From the NCBI RefSeq assembly GCF_024763615.1, contig NC_077223.1:88846627-88910626 (forward strand): 64,000 bases of DNA, in the 5' to 3' direction. The translations under genes and the position numbers were made by a program. The notes beneath the pieces were generated by a model, which saw nothing but the letters and a program-made list of their open reading frames with translations, did no database searches and was not told where the DNA came from. This document shows positions 46,639 to 58,342 of the stretch, one piece after another; the stretch's first letter is position 1, and each line of letters begins with the position of its first letter. The stretch is from Phlebotomus papatasi (taxonomy: Eukaryota > Arthropoda > Insecta > Diptera > Psychodidae).

Positions 46639-49570
46639 AAAGATGAACAAGAAACAATGTCAAATTTTAATTGTTATCTGAGACACCAACCATAGAATCT
46701 AGTTAATTAATAAACTACAGAACGATTTTGTCTTCTTTCCGATTCTATAAGGATTTTACGGAACAAATCCTGAATGCAAAATTCATGAAGAATATTTTTT
46801 CGTAATTCTAAAAAGAGAGATTTGTTATCAAAGAATTTTGACAGCTACCCGGTATGTATCTCGGCTTAAAAGATTGACATTCAATTTCAATGTGTTTTAG
46901 CCCTGTGTAACAAATTTATGGATAACTCTGTAAGGTAATTAATTATATTATTAAGAAACATGCTCAATGTTGAAGCCATTAAGTATCCTATTTCAACGAC
47001 CTAATGATGTTCTGAATATTTTTATTCTGCTTTTAATTATCCATAATTATTTCTCAAAAAACTGTATCTTTTCTAATAATAAACAAAATTACGTAAGGCT
47101 TAGTGTAAACTCTAAATCTTCATAAATTTTACATGATCTTCACTCAATCAGTGTTGTTGTTAAATAAAATAAAATACAGTATTCTGCTTTTCGCTAAAGC
47201 TTTTCAAAATACTCTCTAGTAAAGAAGACATCTTGCTACTCAGTGTACATAATTACCAAATTTAACAAATATTTCATCAAGCACATTAATCAGGAGTTGT
47301 AGTGTGAAAAATGCAACCACAGGGCAATTTTGAGTTGTCGGAGAATTTTGCAAGAGGAGTCAATTAGTAAACCACTTTTCACTCCTTCAGATGTCCATAC
47401 AGAAAAAAAGAAATGGCATAGCTTTTGCGTATTAAGATTCTTCAGAGTGGAAAAGTGTGTGATGAAAATAAAATAGAGAATTTAAGATGTACTTTGTAGT
47501 CTAATTGGTTAATTGGTTGAGATTTATTGCCGGCAAAAATGTGGCATAAATTCAAGGAGTGACTGGAGATGCTGTCGCGCTTCCGAATAATGAGACATTA
47601 ATCTCCCTTTTATCACTTCCAAGTACATGGTTTCGACTGCTAATTATCCTGGGAAGTGGGCGTTCCTTCAAATTTTCAGCTTTTTTCTTTCACCCAAAAC
47701 TCTCCCTCAGAATTGAATCTCTTTTGGATTTTTAAAAATAGCCCCATTGGTTTTCTCCTCTGATGATGATCTTCTAGTTTTTTTCTCTCACTCATCTTCA
47801 ACTGAGATGAAAATGAACCACCGATCGCACATGTTCCCAACTCAGATCACTTTCATTGAGGGCTCTCTTGAGTGTCCCAGAACATCGTGTAGTGTGATTA
47901 AGTCACAAGCCATAAATCAATTAGTTATTCTCTTTTCTGAGGGATCCTCCATCCACTTTACAAACACATGATCGTCGATAATCTGTTTTGACGTTGAATG
48001 GTGTTAAAGGGAAAATTATTTTACTCTCTCCATCTGCACACTAATCCTCCACAGGTTGTAGGAAAATTCTTAGTCGTATAGACCCTTTTGGCGCCACAAT
48101 TTTGGACAGGAAATTGCCGGGAAAGTCTCGAGGAACGCTCGAATCGGTGGAATGTGCCTTCGATCGGAATGGCGCCAAAATTCTAACAGGATATTCGTTG
48201 ACTAAATACTTCCTTAATTGACAATAAATGGGGATTAGTGACATTCTAAGGGATCATACATTCCAATCTCAAATTCTTTAAATTTTTCTCACACTTTTAA
48301 GTTTTCTCTTAACAATCACCGATCGATCGTTTGAAGATAATACCTCGCTTTTTTTCTCTAATTCTCTTTTTTATTTGTATATGTATTTCGTTTAGAGAAA
48401 GTGGAAAAGATCTATTTCTTATTAGATTTTCTTACTTTACTCCCGAAGAATTCTAACATCCATCATAAGTTGCAATTCCTTTCTTATTTGTGACTAAGGA
48501 ATTTGTCTCTCTTCGCAAGAAATGTCGTATGCTGCGTAAATGGGACTCATGTTGCTGTGCCTAAGGATTAATTGGTGTTTGTTTCGTCACGAAGGCATTT
48601 TGATATTCAAATTAGCGTGTTTTATCTTCACAATTGACAATGCATCAATTTTGCAATTTGGCACACATCCAGCCACCGGCAGTGTCTCCACCGAGAAATG
48701 TTCATTGTAGTCTTTACTAATTAGAGTGACACTCATAGAAGGAACAGTTAAACTTCACCTGAGTCTAATCAATTAGTGCAGTGATATTCGAAAAGGAAGA
48801 ATAACTACCACGAGTTAATTAGTTGAGATATTTTGATGAGAATTAATTAATTATGATTGTCTTTACTTGCTGAGAATGCCATGTTGCGAAACATTCAAAC
48901 AGAAAATGAACTATTTGTTGGTGATATACAAAGTTGCAAGGATTTTGGGAGAAAATTATCAATGGACTATTTAAATGTTGTTTCTAATTCTTAGCTATGG
49001 TGAAAGGAATGTTTGTTGGTACTAAAAAGGTAGATTAAAGAAAACCCGTTATATTATTTGTACTTTATTAAATATTGCTGTTCAACCGGAGATCTGATAG
49101 TATTTTAAACCCTTGATTTTTTCACTCCCCAATTTTATTCATTCTACCTCTTGGAGACTACTTTTCTCAACATACATATCTTTTCTTTTCAGACAATTTC
49201 TGAGAAAGGGTGTTACAGTGTTTGTACGTTATCCTGTCCGTATGTTACTACCGCTACAGTCCAAACAGTTAGAGATAGAGACTTGGGAGCTTCGGAAAAC
49301 CCCCCATAAGTCTTCGACTTAAAGACCACTAACATACCTTCCATTTTCTCCCAAAACCATAGTTTTTGGGATTGTTCAATTCAAAACGAGCTGTAATTAC
49401 TTTTTATTTTTTTCTACCTATATATTTCAAAAGTTTTATAAGTATGTATAAATTACCACTTTGTAAAAAATTTGTACCAAATCTTTATCAGAAAACATAG
49501 TATTACCTTTGAAACTACAGTATTTTCATCCTTAGGAGTTCTTTTTCCTGAAGAATTGATAAAATTGATA
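46639..49570. other. Intergenic, no supported gene
   Basis: No recognised gene. Frames at 47747-47971 and 48041-48244 lack domains. Confidence 0.45.
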
Positions 49571-49584
49571 AATGAATCCCTATC

Positions 49585-49640
49585 CTTGTGTAGGGAAAAC
49601 TCTTCAATATGGACATAAATTTCTCTAGTGTGTAGAGGCC
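49585..49640. repeat. Half copy of the TATGTCCATATTGAAG palindrome
   Basis: CTTGTGTAGGGAAAACTCTT followed by CAATATGGACATAAATTTCT matches the loop and right arm of 5049-5150; the left arm is missing. Confidence 0.5.
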
Positions 49641-49649
49641 ATAAGACTA

Positions 49650-49770
49650 TGAGTAAATGCACTAAAACAATTTTAAATGAATAAAAATTTTGTAATCGCA
49701 GTAAATGTGATTTTTGTGATGACCGTCTTGAAACGATCTTACCTGATAAAGGATTGCTAGTCTTAAGTCA
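49650..49770. repeat. Uninterrupted paralogue of the Tc1 insertion site
   Basis: The reverse complement matches 15057-15097 joined to 16463-16530 (TTTATCAGGTAAGATCGTTT; TTACTGCGATTACAAAATTT). It lacks the 1363-bp element. This gives an empty site and supports a TA duplication. Confidence 0.6.
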
Positions 49771-49789
49771 CACATTTCTTGAAAAAAAA

Positions 49790-51070
49790 TTAGGTCAGAC
49801 TCACTAAAATTTAGGCCAGACAGTGTGCGAAGCCTGAACATTCTTTCTTACTCAATTTTTCAGTAATTTCACAGACACGTCATGAGAAATTAAACAAAAG
49901 TATTGGTGATCGGAAGAAGCAGGGGTAGTAGCACATCCCATTTTAGTTTTTGATGTTCTTCTGAACCAGACCTGAGCTAAAAGAAAAGCCGAAGAGAATT
50001 TGGTGGTGCCTGTTGGAATTCTTCGAAATGCCGCGAAAATTCACGTAGAAAGAATGACAGGTTTTTTAATGTGAAAATTGTTTAATTCCTTAAAGTTAAG
50101 TCATTTTCACAAGAAAATGCTTTTAATAATTTAGTTTAATACAGTTATTTGAGTCAATTGTAAATTATTGTCGATATTACAGCAAAAACATTGGGATGAA
50201 ATTTTGAGCTGGAAGACTCTTATGTCTCAAAATTCAGGATAGGTTTGAGAAAAATCCTTTGGTACAACATTATTTTGGTTAATAAGGAATGCAAAAGTAC
50301 ATATTAGAAGAAGGTACATGACCTGCTAAGAAGCATAAAATAGAGAAGAAAATATTTTGTGGCATTTTACAGATTATTTGCAACCGCAGCGCCGCCAGAC
50401 GTTTGTAAAGTGAGTTATTTGTGTCTCTATCTCTCTCAAAAGTTGAATTGCGCGCGATTTAAGAACTTTCCATTTGAAGTGATATTTGCATTTAATTTCT
50501 TTGTATTTCTGCAAGATTCAAGTAAAAGGGTGTGTAGTGAACAGCTATCCGTCTTCAGACAAAGATATCAAGAAGACAATTTCTTTCAATATGAGTTTTT
50601 ATGCCTATTATGTCTTTTTGGCGCAAAAATATTCATCATGGCACCGTGAATGAGCGGGATTAGTGTTACCAGAACGTCAATCTGCAATTTCCATTAGAAC
50701 TATCAACACAAAATTTCCGATATTACACGACTTTTAACGACCACAGGTCTGTCTGAACTATTAAACATTATAGTTGCACGGAGCGTTATCGTACTGTAAT
50801 ATCACTCACATATTTTTTTTACCGATTTTGCCCGGTTTTCAGCCAATACATGATCGAAATTGATCGGTAATAATATTTGTTTATAGTCTCATGTGATATA
50901 AGTAACTCTGCGTGATTTCCTGTTGATCCCATCAAACGCTGTGCATTGTCTTCTGCCAGAGATTAGGTCGTGTTTTCGATTTTGATGTTTGATAGAGAAA
51001 AACTACGATATTTCGGTTTTGGAATACTAGAGCCATACCCTTTCGATATTAGTTTTTATTTGTCTTTCAG
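49790..51070. other. Intergenic, no supported gene
   Basis: The frame at 50359-50649 does not start at a plausible ATG and has no recognisable domain. Confidence 0.4.
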
Positions 51071-51074
51071 CCAA

Positions 51075-51199
51075 GGTATGCAAGAACCGTTTGAAACCGA
51101 ATAAACGTCAAATAACACTTGTACGCCAATAATGGTCAAAACGCTACCTGAACAAACTTATTTTGACGTTTATTCGGTTTCAAACGATTCTTGCACACC
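51075..51199. mobile_element. Small palindromic MITE with CCAA duplication
   Basis: 125 bp. The left arm, GGTATGCAAGAACCGTTTGA then AACCGAATAAACGTCAAA, is mirrored on the right. CCAA direct repeats lie at 51071-51074 and 51200-51203. Superfamily unknown. Confidence 0.6.
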
Positions 51200-51203
51200 C
51201 CAA

Positions 51204-53281
51204 AGTTAAACCATGAACTCACTATTTTCCTCCATTTGGATTTTTCCCATAGCACGTAAACCACGTAAATGATAGAAAACTCCTCGGCGAATTATTGCTC
51301 CCACAATTTAAACTTATCATCTTCAATCTTCATCGAGTAACGCATTAAGATCGACGCCATCAATTGTTTTTAGTCTTTTTGCCCTCTGCGTCGAAATCCC
51401 CATTTCTGAAGTGTTTAAAATGATTTTCTCAGGTGGTTTCCGGTGGTATATTCACTGTAGGCCTCATTAACCGAATGACGTGCTTTACTTAATTTTTTAA
51501 TCAAATTAAATTGCAAAAGTACACCTCCTTGCAAATATGTTATTTAGCACAAAACTCAAAATCTTAGCATTTTTTCATTATTAAAAAATTAAAAAAAAAA
51601 AATAAACAATTATGGATTTTTCAGTTTATAAATATTGTCCCTGAATATAACTCTTTATTTTTTTTTAAGATAGAAAGTAACCGTTAAGGAAAATTATTAA
51701 AAATAATAAAAACTCTGAGTTTAAGAATGCAAATTAGAAGTTCTAGAATGAAAAAAAAAACAAAATTCATAGACATTTTCGGGTCAGATTAAACATTAAC
51801 ATTTTATTATAAATAATCCCCCTGACCAGGGAATTTAGAAGCAATAATTCAGGAAAATTAAATGCCAATAAAATAAAATTGTACAATTAAATTCACATGG
51901 TTTCCATTCAAATATCTCGAATATCACAGCAAAATGTATAAACCTTCGCAGGGTTTATCCTGAATTTTTTCCTGCCTTAATTGCCGTGGTTGGGATGAAA
52001 AGAAAATCTTTAAGCACCATGTGGTTTTAATGTGAAGCACGAAAACTAAATACCCATAAAGAAGAGAGCCTCTTAATTAGGACTCACTTTCCAATTGCTT
52101 TGATTTACGATTTCACTCCTTTTTTTCAACCATCCGCCAAGATATTCTTTATTTTTTTTAATTGAAATATGCTAGATGAGACAAATAAATTGTCACCCCG
52201 TTCATCATTCTAGAATTTCACACAAATTAACTTGTAAGCATCGCTTGATATTCCATCTTTCTCTTGTATGGCAATATTTCTTCATCATTCCCATTTTCTC
52301 CCAAAAGTCAAACACTGGAATTTCCAAATGGAATTTATTATAGTTTCCTCCATTCACTGAATTTTGCTAAATGATCCAGAAATTCCCCATCTTTTTGCAA
52401 ATAAAAAAAAATATCGCGCCAAAATTGGCAGTAAGAAGCATAAACTAATTTATTTCGCAAATTATGATGAACGAGCCCACTTTTTATGGTTTATTTGTGA
52501 AAATTGCATAAGAATCTTCCCTTCATGAATGACAAGTGAATGAGAAAGGGCCATCAGTGAGGACAAAAAAGAACCTCAAGAGATCAAGCAGACTAAAATA
52601 TGTGATGTAATATTTTAACATGATTCTATTTTGTTCGTATTTTCCAACTTGGCGTGCTTCACTGATTGATGACAAATATGCCAGAAACGCTCTGATGTTA
52701 ATTAATTACCAAATTAATTGTCGAAAATAATCAAATAATCGGACTCCCATTGACGCAATCAAATCTCGACATATCCTCCAAATTTATCTCACTTGCCTCA
52801 CTATGAGAGATTGACGATGTGAGACACCTTTCCGGCTTAATTAGCGACCCAATCCATTCTGCAATCATTGCGCTTTTAAGCAAATATGTCGTCGCCATTA
52901 CGAGGAGATTGGCGTGCACACGACCACCAAAAATTGCTGCATCTCAATTAAACTATGCATAGAATTATTAAATGTGGCTTAATTACTCGGGCAAGATTGC
53001 AGTGAGCAAAGGCGCAAAAATAGCAGGACCGAACCCAGGAGAGGAAGATTGCTTTTGTCCAAGGGAGCCATTTAAAAAGTTACAAACGGTAAGATCATTT
53101 GACAATTATAGAAATTCATCAATTGATTAAAAAAGAAAATTGAAAACCGCGATTTGTTCGAAAACTTACCGGGGGTCCCATGAAGAACCCATATTGCTAT
53201 CTACAACCGTTTGGCTTCTATCCCTCTGTGGAGTTTGAGTGTTTTGTAGGTTTTGTATTACTCGTATTATTAATTTATTTT

Positions 53282-53282
<1 letters not shown>
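51204..53282. other. Intergenic, no supported gene
   Basis: AT-rich. A dispersed repeat word (GCTATCTACAACCGTTTGGC) at about 53197 matches 28346-28365. Confidence 0.4.
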
Positions 53283-53323
<41 letters not shown>

Positions 53324-53466
53324 CCCAACGCACAATAACTTTTGTTTAGTAAACACGTTTTTGACATTTCAATGAGAGTGAGTGAGATCTAGATCTAGTC
53401 ATCTCGCTCATTCTCATGGGAAATTTTGAAAACATGTTTACAAACAAAAGTTATTGTGCGTTGGGC

Positions 53467-53509
<43 letters not shown>
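53283..53509. repeat. (AAT)n microsatellite split by a MITE
   Basis: About 13 AAT units lie on each side (53283-53321, 53468-53509) of the 146-bp Harbinger-type element. This is best explained by insertion into one array. Confidence 0.85.
53322..53467. mobile_element. PIF/Harbinger-type MITE, TGCCCAACGCACA family, copy 1
   Basis: 146 bp. Ends TGCCCAACGCACAATAACTT then TTGTTT are mirrored at the right (AACAAAAGTTATTGTGCGTT then GGGCA). TAA lies on each side within the AAT array. The interior arms continue with ACATTTCAATGAGAGTGAG/CTCATTCTCATGGGAAAT. A second 146-bp copy is at 62681-62826. Confidence 0.75.
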
Positions 53510-53734
53510 TGTTTATTGGTATTTTGTATTAGGCATGAAGTCCCTTCTTTACAACCAAAGCTTTTTAAAGAGAGTAAGTGATTTTTATACACAGAGTTGT
53601 AAGAGTATTTGCACGTAGAAGTGATGTATGGATCGAAGTCTCGAAGTATAGAAGTGTCTCCTGCGACCAGTTGCTCAACAATCCGGCCAAGCTGGGAAGC
53701 AGAGCTCAATGACTGTAGCCAGAGCTTTTTGTAT

Positions 53735-53965
53735 CCAGGGGTAGAATGATTTTTTGACACTATCGAATCGATAGTATCGATAAATCTATATCTGTTGGAT
53801 TAAATGAATATCGATTTTTTACGGATTATTGGGCCATTCAGTGCAACATTCTTCAAAGAATGGGACATAAACATCTATATTAGTTACAGGAAGTGCAGCT
53901 TATCATTTCAAGTTTACAGAATCGACAGTCGATAGTATCGAAAAGAAGTTATCATGTCACCCCAG
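53735..53965. mobile_element. Weak inverted-repeat element rich in TATCGAT words
   Basis: CCAGGGGTAGAATGATTTTT at the left and, read inward, CCTGGGGTGACATGATAACT at the right. Both are followed by ACTATCGA motifs. The borders are uncertain. Confidence 0.35.
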
Positions 53966-54034
53966 GCTTGCGATTATTTCTATCGTTTTGAAGATTTTTA
54001 GTAAATGTTTTTGACAAAAAGGTCTTAACATAAT

Positions 54035-54521
54035 TGGGGATCTCACTGGCTCAGTTGGTAAGACTGCTGGGTCTTTGGTGCGAGAGATCCCTGATTCGAT
54101 CGATAGTGAGATCAAATCGCGCCCTGTGCCAAACATGTAAAAATGAGAGTCTGGATGGGGACGGACAACTCTAGTGTGGAACACCCAGCAAGAACATACA
54201 TACTGATAGGATTTACCATGAAGCACTGCCACATCAGTCATTCTTTGTGCAAGCCATCAATGCCGTATTATCAGCTCCCTAACCGGTTGAGCTTTTCAAT
54301 CGCTCTGACTACTTCAGTTGCAGTCATCGAGCATCTTCTGTCCTGCTTGGAAGGCATGTTGATCAGCCCGACCCACCACAGGACTTTGATTTGGACATCA
54401 TTCAGTGTCGAATTATATCCATCGCACACAGCGATTGATATTGTAAAACAGTCATCAAAATTGTAAAAGAGGGCTACAAGCCTTATGAATGAAAAAAGAT
54501 TATTATTATTATTATAACAGC
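54035..54521 (+). mobile_element. Complete tRNA-derived SINE with 13-bp target duplication
   Basis: 487 bp bounded by the direct repeat GTCTTAACATAAT (54022-54034 and 54522-54534). The tRNA-like head has an A-box region CACTGGCTCAGTTGGTAAGA (54044-54063) and a degraded B box GATTCGATCGA near 54092. The body is GGGACGGACAACTC and further unique sequence. The 3' end is (ATT)n at about 54500-54515. Head, tail and duplication together indicate target-primed retrotransposition. Open frames across it are by-products. Confidence 0.75.
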
Positions 54522-54540
54522 GTCTTAACATAATGGCCTC

Positions 54541-55330
54541 CATCAGAAAAATTTATTCAGTTATCAGTCTACGACTGTCGATCCTCTGCCACTTCAGGAA
54601 GATGTTCGGGTTCGATCTCAAGGCTCTCAAAGGTAACATCTTGAATTTGATTCAGCCGTATTGTCCTAGGTCTGCCCTGAGGTCGAGGTCTATTCATAAT
54701 GGCTTGCATAGCTTTTCTGGGGAGTTTTTATTCATTCATTCGCTGAGCATGATTATACCATCGAAATTGTGATCTCTCAACCCGAAGAAGCAACTTTTCG
54801 ACTCTTAGCTCATCACGAACGGCTATACGTTCTCACTCGATATCGATGAGTGATTCCCTTAACCGCCCAGAGGTACCTCTTTTCGGCAGCTTGCAGTCGC
54901 TATCTTATACAATCGGTCACTACCCAAATCTCAAGACTATAGGTGAGAATAGGAATGAACACAGTTTTGAAAACCGATAATTTAGCAAAACGACTAAGCT
55001 TGGTCTTCCTCACCACGCTTCTGCCAAGCTCCCTTATTACTGCAGAAGCCTGGACGATCTGCGACGAGACTTCTGAATTCATGCTACCTACTACCATACC
55101 TCGTGAATAACACCCCGAGATCCTTGAACTCTTCCACCTTTTTTAATGAGACTTCACTAATCCAACTTCACCTTCATACCTGTTACGGCTCAAACATTTT
55201 CAAATTGGTAAAGCTTTTCTTCGGAAGATCCAAAAAGAACCAAATCATCTGCAAAGAGGAGATGGCTCACCCTAAAATCCCCAATACGAATCGCATTCTG
55301 CCCTCGACTGCGCTCCATAATCTTGAATTG
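54541..55330 (-). pseudogene. LINE reverse transcriptase fragment, copy 2
   Basis: Minus-strand translations show, in order, SHLLFADDLVLFGSSEE (about 55220-55270), the FADD active-site motif of non-LTR reverse transcriptase, then KLSRFAKLSVFKTVFIPILT with YSLEIW (54915-55000), and finally EKLLLRVERSQFRW with RGRPR-like basic sequence (about 54650-54800), typical of the LINE C-terminus. Frames shift between blocks and the 5' part is missing. The clade is not determined. It shares 34107-35345 as a paralogue. Confidence 0.65.
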
Positions 55331-56376
55331 ACTAAAAGTTTTTGAATGCATTGTGCTAGTTGAATGCATTCTCATTTTGATTAAATTTATAAAATAATTA
55401 AATTTCAAGCTTCCTGTAGAAGCTCTTTTAGTAGTCACAGAGATGTGGAAATAAAGCACAATACGCAAATTATAATAATTTTGGTTCTATAACGCCTTAC
55501 TTGGGCAATACCAAATTAAAATAAGGATTATCAGAGATTGTAGAATGGCATAATTTCACTTATAGTTATAATTGAAATTTTCTTATACTTCAAATACCAT
55601 TTATGAACATAACAAGGAAAGGTTATGTGTGATTGAGTCAAGCCGTAGTTACTTTGGATTTTTTTTAGTTTAGATTATAGATCTATCAGGCCATTTAATA
55701 GGAGATTAATTTCTTTTCTATCATATCATACTACAAACAGTTTACTTTGATTTTCAAGGTAAGACATTGGAAGTTTTCAGGTATAGGGCATTGCCCCTCA
55801 ATGCTACGGCCCTGCCCTCGACATGATTAATAATAATTACCCACCACTTGTGCAGCTCTCGCCGTCTTAACATCAAGACCAACCTTCAGGACAAAACGGT
55901 GAAAAAGTCCTTTATCCGGTTGTAGGTTTTGTAAGTCAGCATCAGCTTCGTAGGGCTACCCGCCAACGATTCACATCCCTTATTCTTATCTTCTGAATGG
56001 TCAGTATAGTTACTGAAATTTTCCCTTTAAGCAAAAGCTAGATTTGACTAAATCAGAGTAGAGCAGCAAAAAATCACGTTAGTAATTTTGAAAAATTAAA
56101 GATAAAAAAGTATTTAATTGCCTTACGATTATCTTAGTTACTAATTGTTTTAATTAAAGTTAATCCCTGTAAAAATTAAGATTTTCTATTGGCAAATATT
56201 ATTTTACTGGATCAAATTTATTATTTTTGTTTCACTGATATGTCTGAAAACCCACAAGTGCTCAAGAAACTCTTTTCCAAACAATCCCAATAGGGCTCCG
56301 TTTCTTCTGAATGCGATCACGATGAGAGAGGCTGAAAATAAATCCTGAGACTGTGGCGTTTGAGGGAAACTTTGAA
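55331..56376. other. Intergenic, upstream of the homeobox gene
   Basis: No gene was recognised. Confidence 0.45.
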
Positions 56377-56388
56377 GTGTTTTTGGAT

Positions 56389-56413
56389 CCGCCTCTTCCC
56401 GGCCAAGAGGCGG
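56389..56413. promoter_or_regulatory. GC-rich perfect hairpin just upstream of the homeobox gene
   Basis: CCGCCTCTT and AAGAGGCGG form perfect 9-bp arms around a 7-nt CCCGGCC centre. It is about 120 bp before the start codon in otherwise AT-rich DNA. It could be a dimeric binding site or a structured leader. Confidence 0.35.
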
Positions 56414-56469
56414 GAATTATCTCAAACACTGAAGATGCTCTAAGAGAAAAATCCCATAGTCACAAGTGA

Positions 56470-56475
56470 TCAGTC
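56470..56475 (+). promoter_or_regulatory. Candidate initiator of the homeobox gene
   Basis: TCAGTC puts a possible start site at 56472, giving a 38-nt leader. A DPE-like AGTCCT lies at 56498-56503, starting at +27, one base off the strict +28 spacing. No TATA is seen at -30. Confidence 0.3.
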
Positions 56476-56509
56476 TTTTGCGGGAAATCCTCACGCGAGT
56501 CCTAACAAT

Positions 56510-56735
56510 ATGGACGCTATTGAGAGTCGGAAAGTAACTAATTTGCGGGTGAATAGCTTTAGCATTGAGAATTTACTCAAACCTCAGGTGAACTCCAGTC
56601 GATCTCCATGCAATCTCCATCCCAGTGAATTGATCACAGTGAAGAAGTGTTTTGGAACTGAGGATAATTACTGTTCCAATTCCACGGAAGAAATTCTGGA
56701 TAATACAAGTGAAGCTGCCTCCGAAGAGGGTGGCT
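56510..56735 (+). CDS. lms: Homeobox gene exon 1 (lms-like), eh1 motif
   Basis: Encodes residues 1-75 plus one base of codon 76. The start is ATG with A at -3. Residues 17-23 (FSIENLL, followed by KP) match the engrailed-homology-1 motif that recruits the Groucho co-repressor, as known for many repressor homeoproteins. The rest is polar with a Ser/Glu-rich end. The donor is GTAAGT at 56736-56741. The leftover T joins GT of exon 2 to make Cys, so the phase fits. Intron 1 is 547 bp. The frame reads through the donor for only two codons, which marks the splice site. The gene name rests on the homeodomain; fly lms specifies lateral transverse muscles. Confidence 0.8.
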
Positions 56736-57282
56736 GTAAGTGAATTTAGTAATTTTCTTATTGGTGATATTGTTGATAAACGCGTTATCCTGATCATCCA
56801 ACTTCTTGGAAATTTAATTGATCTCATTCAAATTAAGGATCTTATTTTAATTGTAATTAGATCTTTTTCTGCAACTCAAAACTTATCTTTAGTCTATAAC
56901 AAAACAGAGAGAATATTTTTGAGAAAACCGTCACATAATTATTACAAATGGGCGGAAAATGCTTTAAAAATGACAAAAAAAAGTATCCAATGGATCTATT
57001 TTCGAGTAATGTGTCTCCTAAATAGAGATCTCCGTTCACAGATCAATCTTGCGATTGTCTATTCGTTCCAAGGAAAAAAAATCAGGCTGTCAGCCCAAGT
57101 GTCGTGTTTGAAATTGTGAGGAAAATTCTTCAAGAGGGAAGAGTAAGGGAAGCCTCAGAGTAATTAAGCGACGGAGATTACAGCAATTAGGAACCGATTA
57201 CAACAGCGGCATTCGTCGAAAATAGACGCGCGTCTGTCTCCATGTCGAAATTGAGGAAACAAGTCAATTTTCCTTTTCGCAG

Positions 57283-57437
57283 GTACTAATGGGAGTGATG
57301 ATCGCAAGAAGAGGCCCCGGACAGCCTTTTCAGCGTCCCAAATCAAGGCACTGGAGGCAGAATTCGAGAGAGGGAAGTATCTATCAGTGGCCAAAAGAAC
57401 AGCTCTAGCCAAGCAACTTCATCTGACCGAGACTCAG
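57283..57437 (+). CDS. lms: Homeobox gene exon 2, homeodomain residues 1-44
   Basis: The acceptor is TTTTCCTTTTCGCAG, ending at 57282. Encodes residues 76-127. The homeodomain begins at about residue 84: KKRPRTAFSASQIKALEAEF, then ERGKYLSVAKRTALAKQLHL, then TETQ. It has the standard RTAF, L16/F20 and LTETQ positions. The exon ends exactly after homeodomain residue 44 with donor GTTAGT, the intron site shared by many homeobox genes. The RGKYLSVAKRTALAKQL helix matches my memory of fly Lms (CG13424) better than NK, Bar or Gbx types. Nuclear transcription factor, probably a repressor given eh1. Confidence 0.9.
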
Positions 57438-58018
57438 GTTAGTGATCCCTTTAGATCTTCAGTGATCCCTTTAGAGGATTTTTTTTTTAGAGTTTGTGGC
57501 CTAAAATTTTTCGTTTTCAATAATTCACAGAAATTAGTAAGCAGATTATAACATCTTATGGGATTGGGCTTAAATACAGATTTATCATGTTCATTTATAG
57601 AATTCTTGCATCAGAAAGTACCTAATCAAATTTTTTAGAGTAAAATTTTATTAAAAAACAATGTCCAGGAAAACCAAAACTTTAATGATATGAAATCATA
57701 TGCGATATCTATCACATTTAATAGTTAAAACTGCTTTGAAATTAATGTCAGATGATTCGTAAAATAAATTTAACCAATACAAAATAATTTGATTTAAGAA
57801 AAATGTGAGTTTGAGACATATTTCCAAGGATATTTTCTTTTCATTAAGAAAAGGAAATTGAATATCTAAAATTTCAAATTGTAATGAAGAGAAAAATATA
57901 TATTTTAAAACAAATAAAATTTAAAGATCATTTTTTCAAAATTTTCAAATAAAATCTTGACTAATAAAAAATAGAGATTAAGCCATGGCTAAATCTTAGG
58001 TTTGAAGCATGTATAACG
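57438..58018 (+). other. lms: Start of intron 2 of the homeobox gene
   Basis: Intron 2 runs 57438-63930 (6493 bp). This first part is plain AT-rich sequence. The rest is described by the elements below. Confidence 0.7.
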
Positions 58019-58342
58019 TAGGGGGAGGTGGGGCTACTTTGAGCTGTTGGGCTAGACCGTTATACGACCTTTTCGCCTATTTCATAATGAAGCTCGTCCT
58101 TATGGCTCCGGTACACCTTTTAGGTAAGGAAAATTTCATGAAGTCGAAATTCGAATCAAGTTTTGCAAATGACTATCTCAGTTCATCGCACTCTTCTTCC
58201 TCTTCTTCTTTTTTTGAACATCACACCAAATTCAATTTGGCCCAATCGAATTTAGAGAGCGAAAGAATGAGACAGGCATACGCAAAACGTGTAAGAAAGA
58301 AAGGGATTCATATTTCGACTTCATGAAATTTTCCTGATCTAA

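Noticed and set aside
53395..53760. 121-codon minus frame with a poly-Tyr run
   Set aside because: Spans the (AAT)n array and a MITE; no independent coding evidence.
56652..57119. 155-codon frame across exon 1 and intron 1 of the homeobox gene
   Set aside because: Wrong frame relative to the eh1-bearing exon, and crosses a well-defined GT-AG intron.
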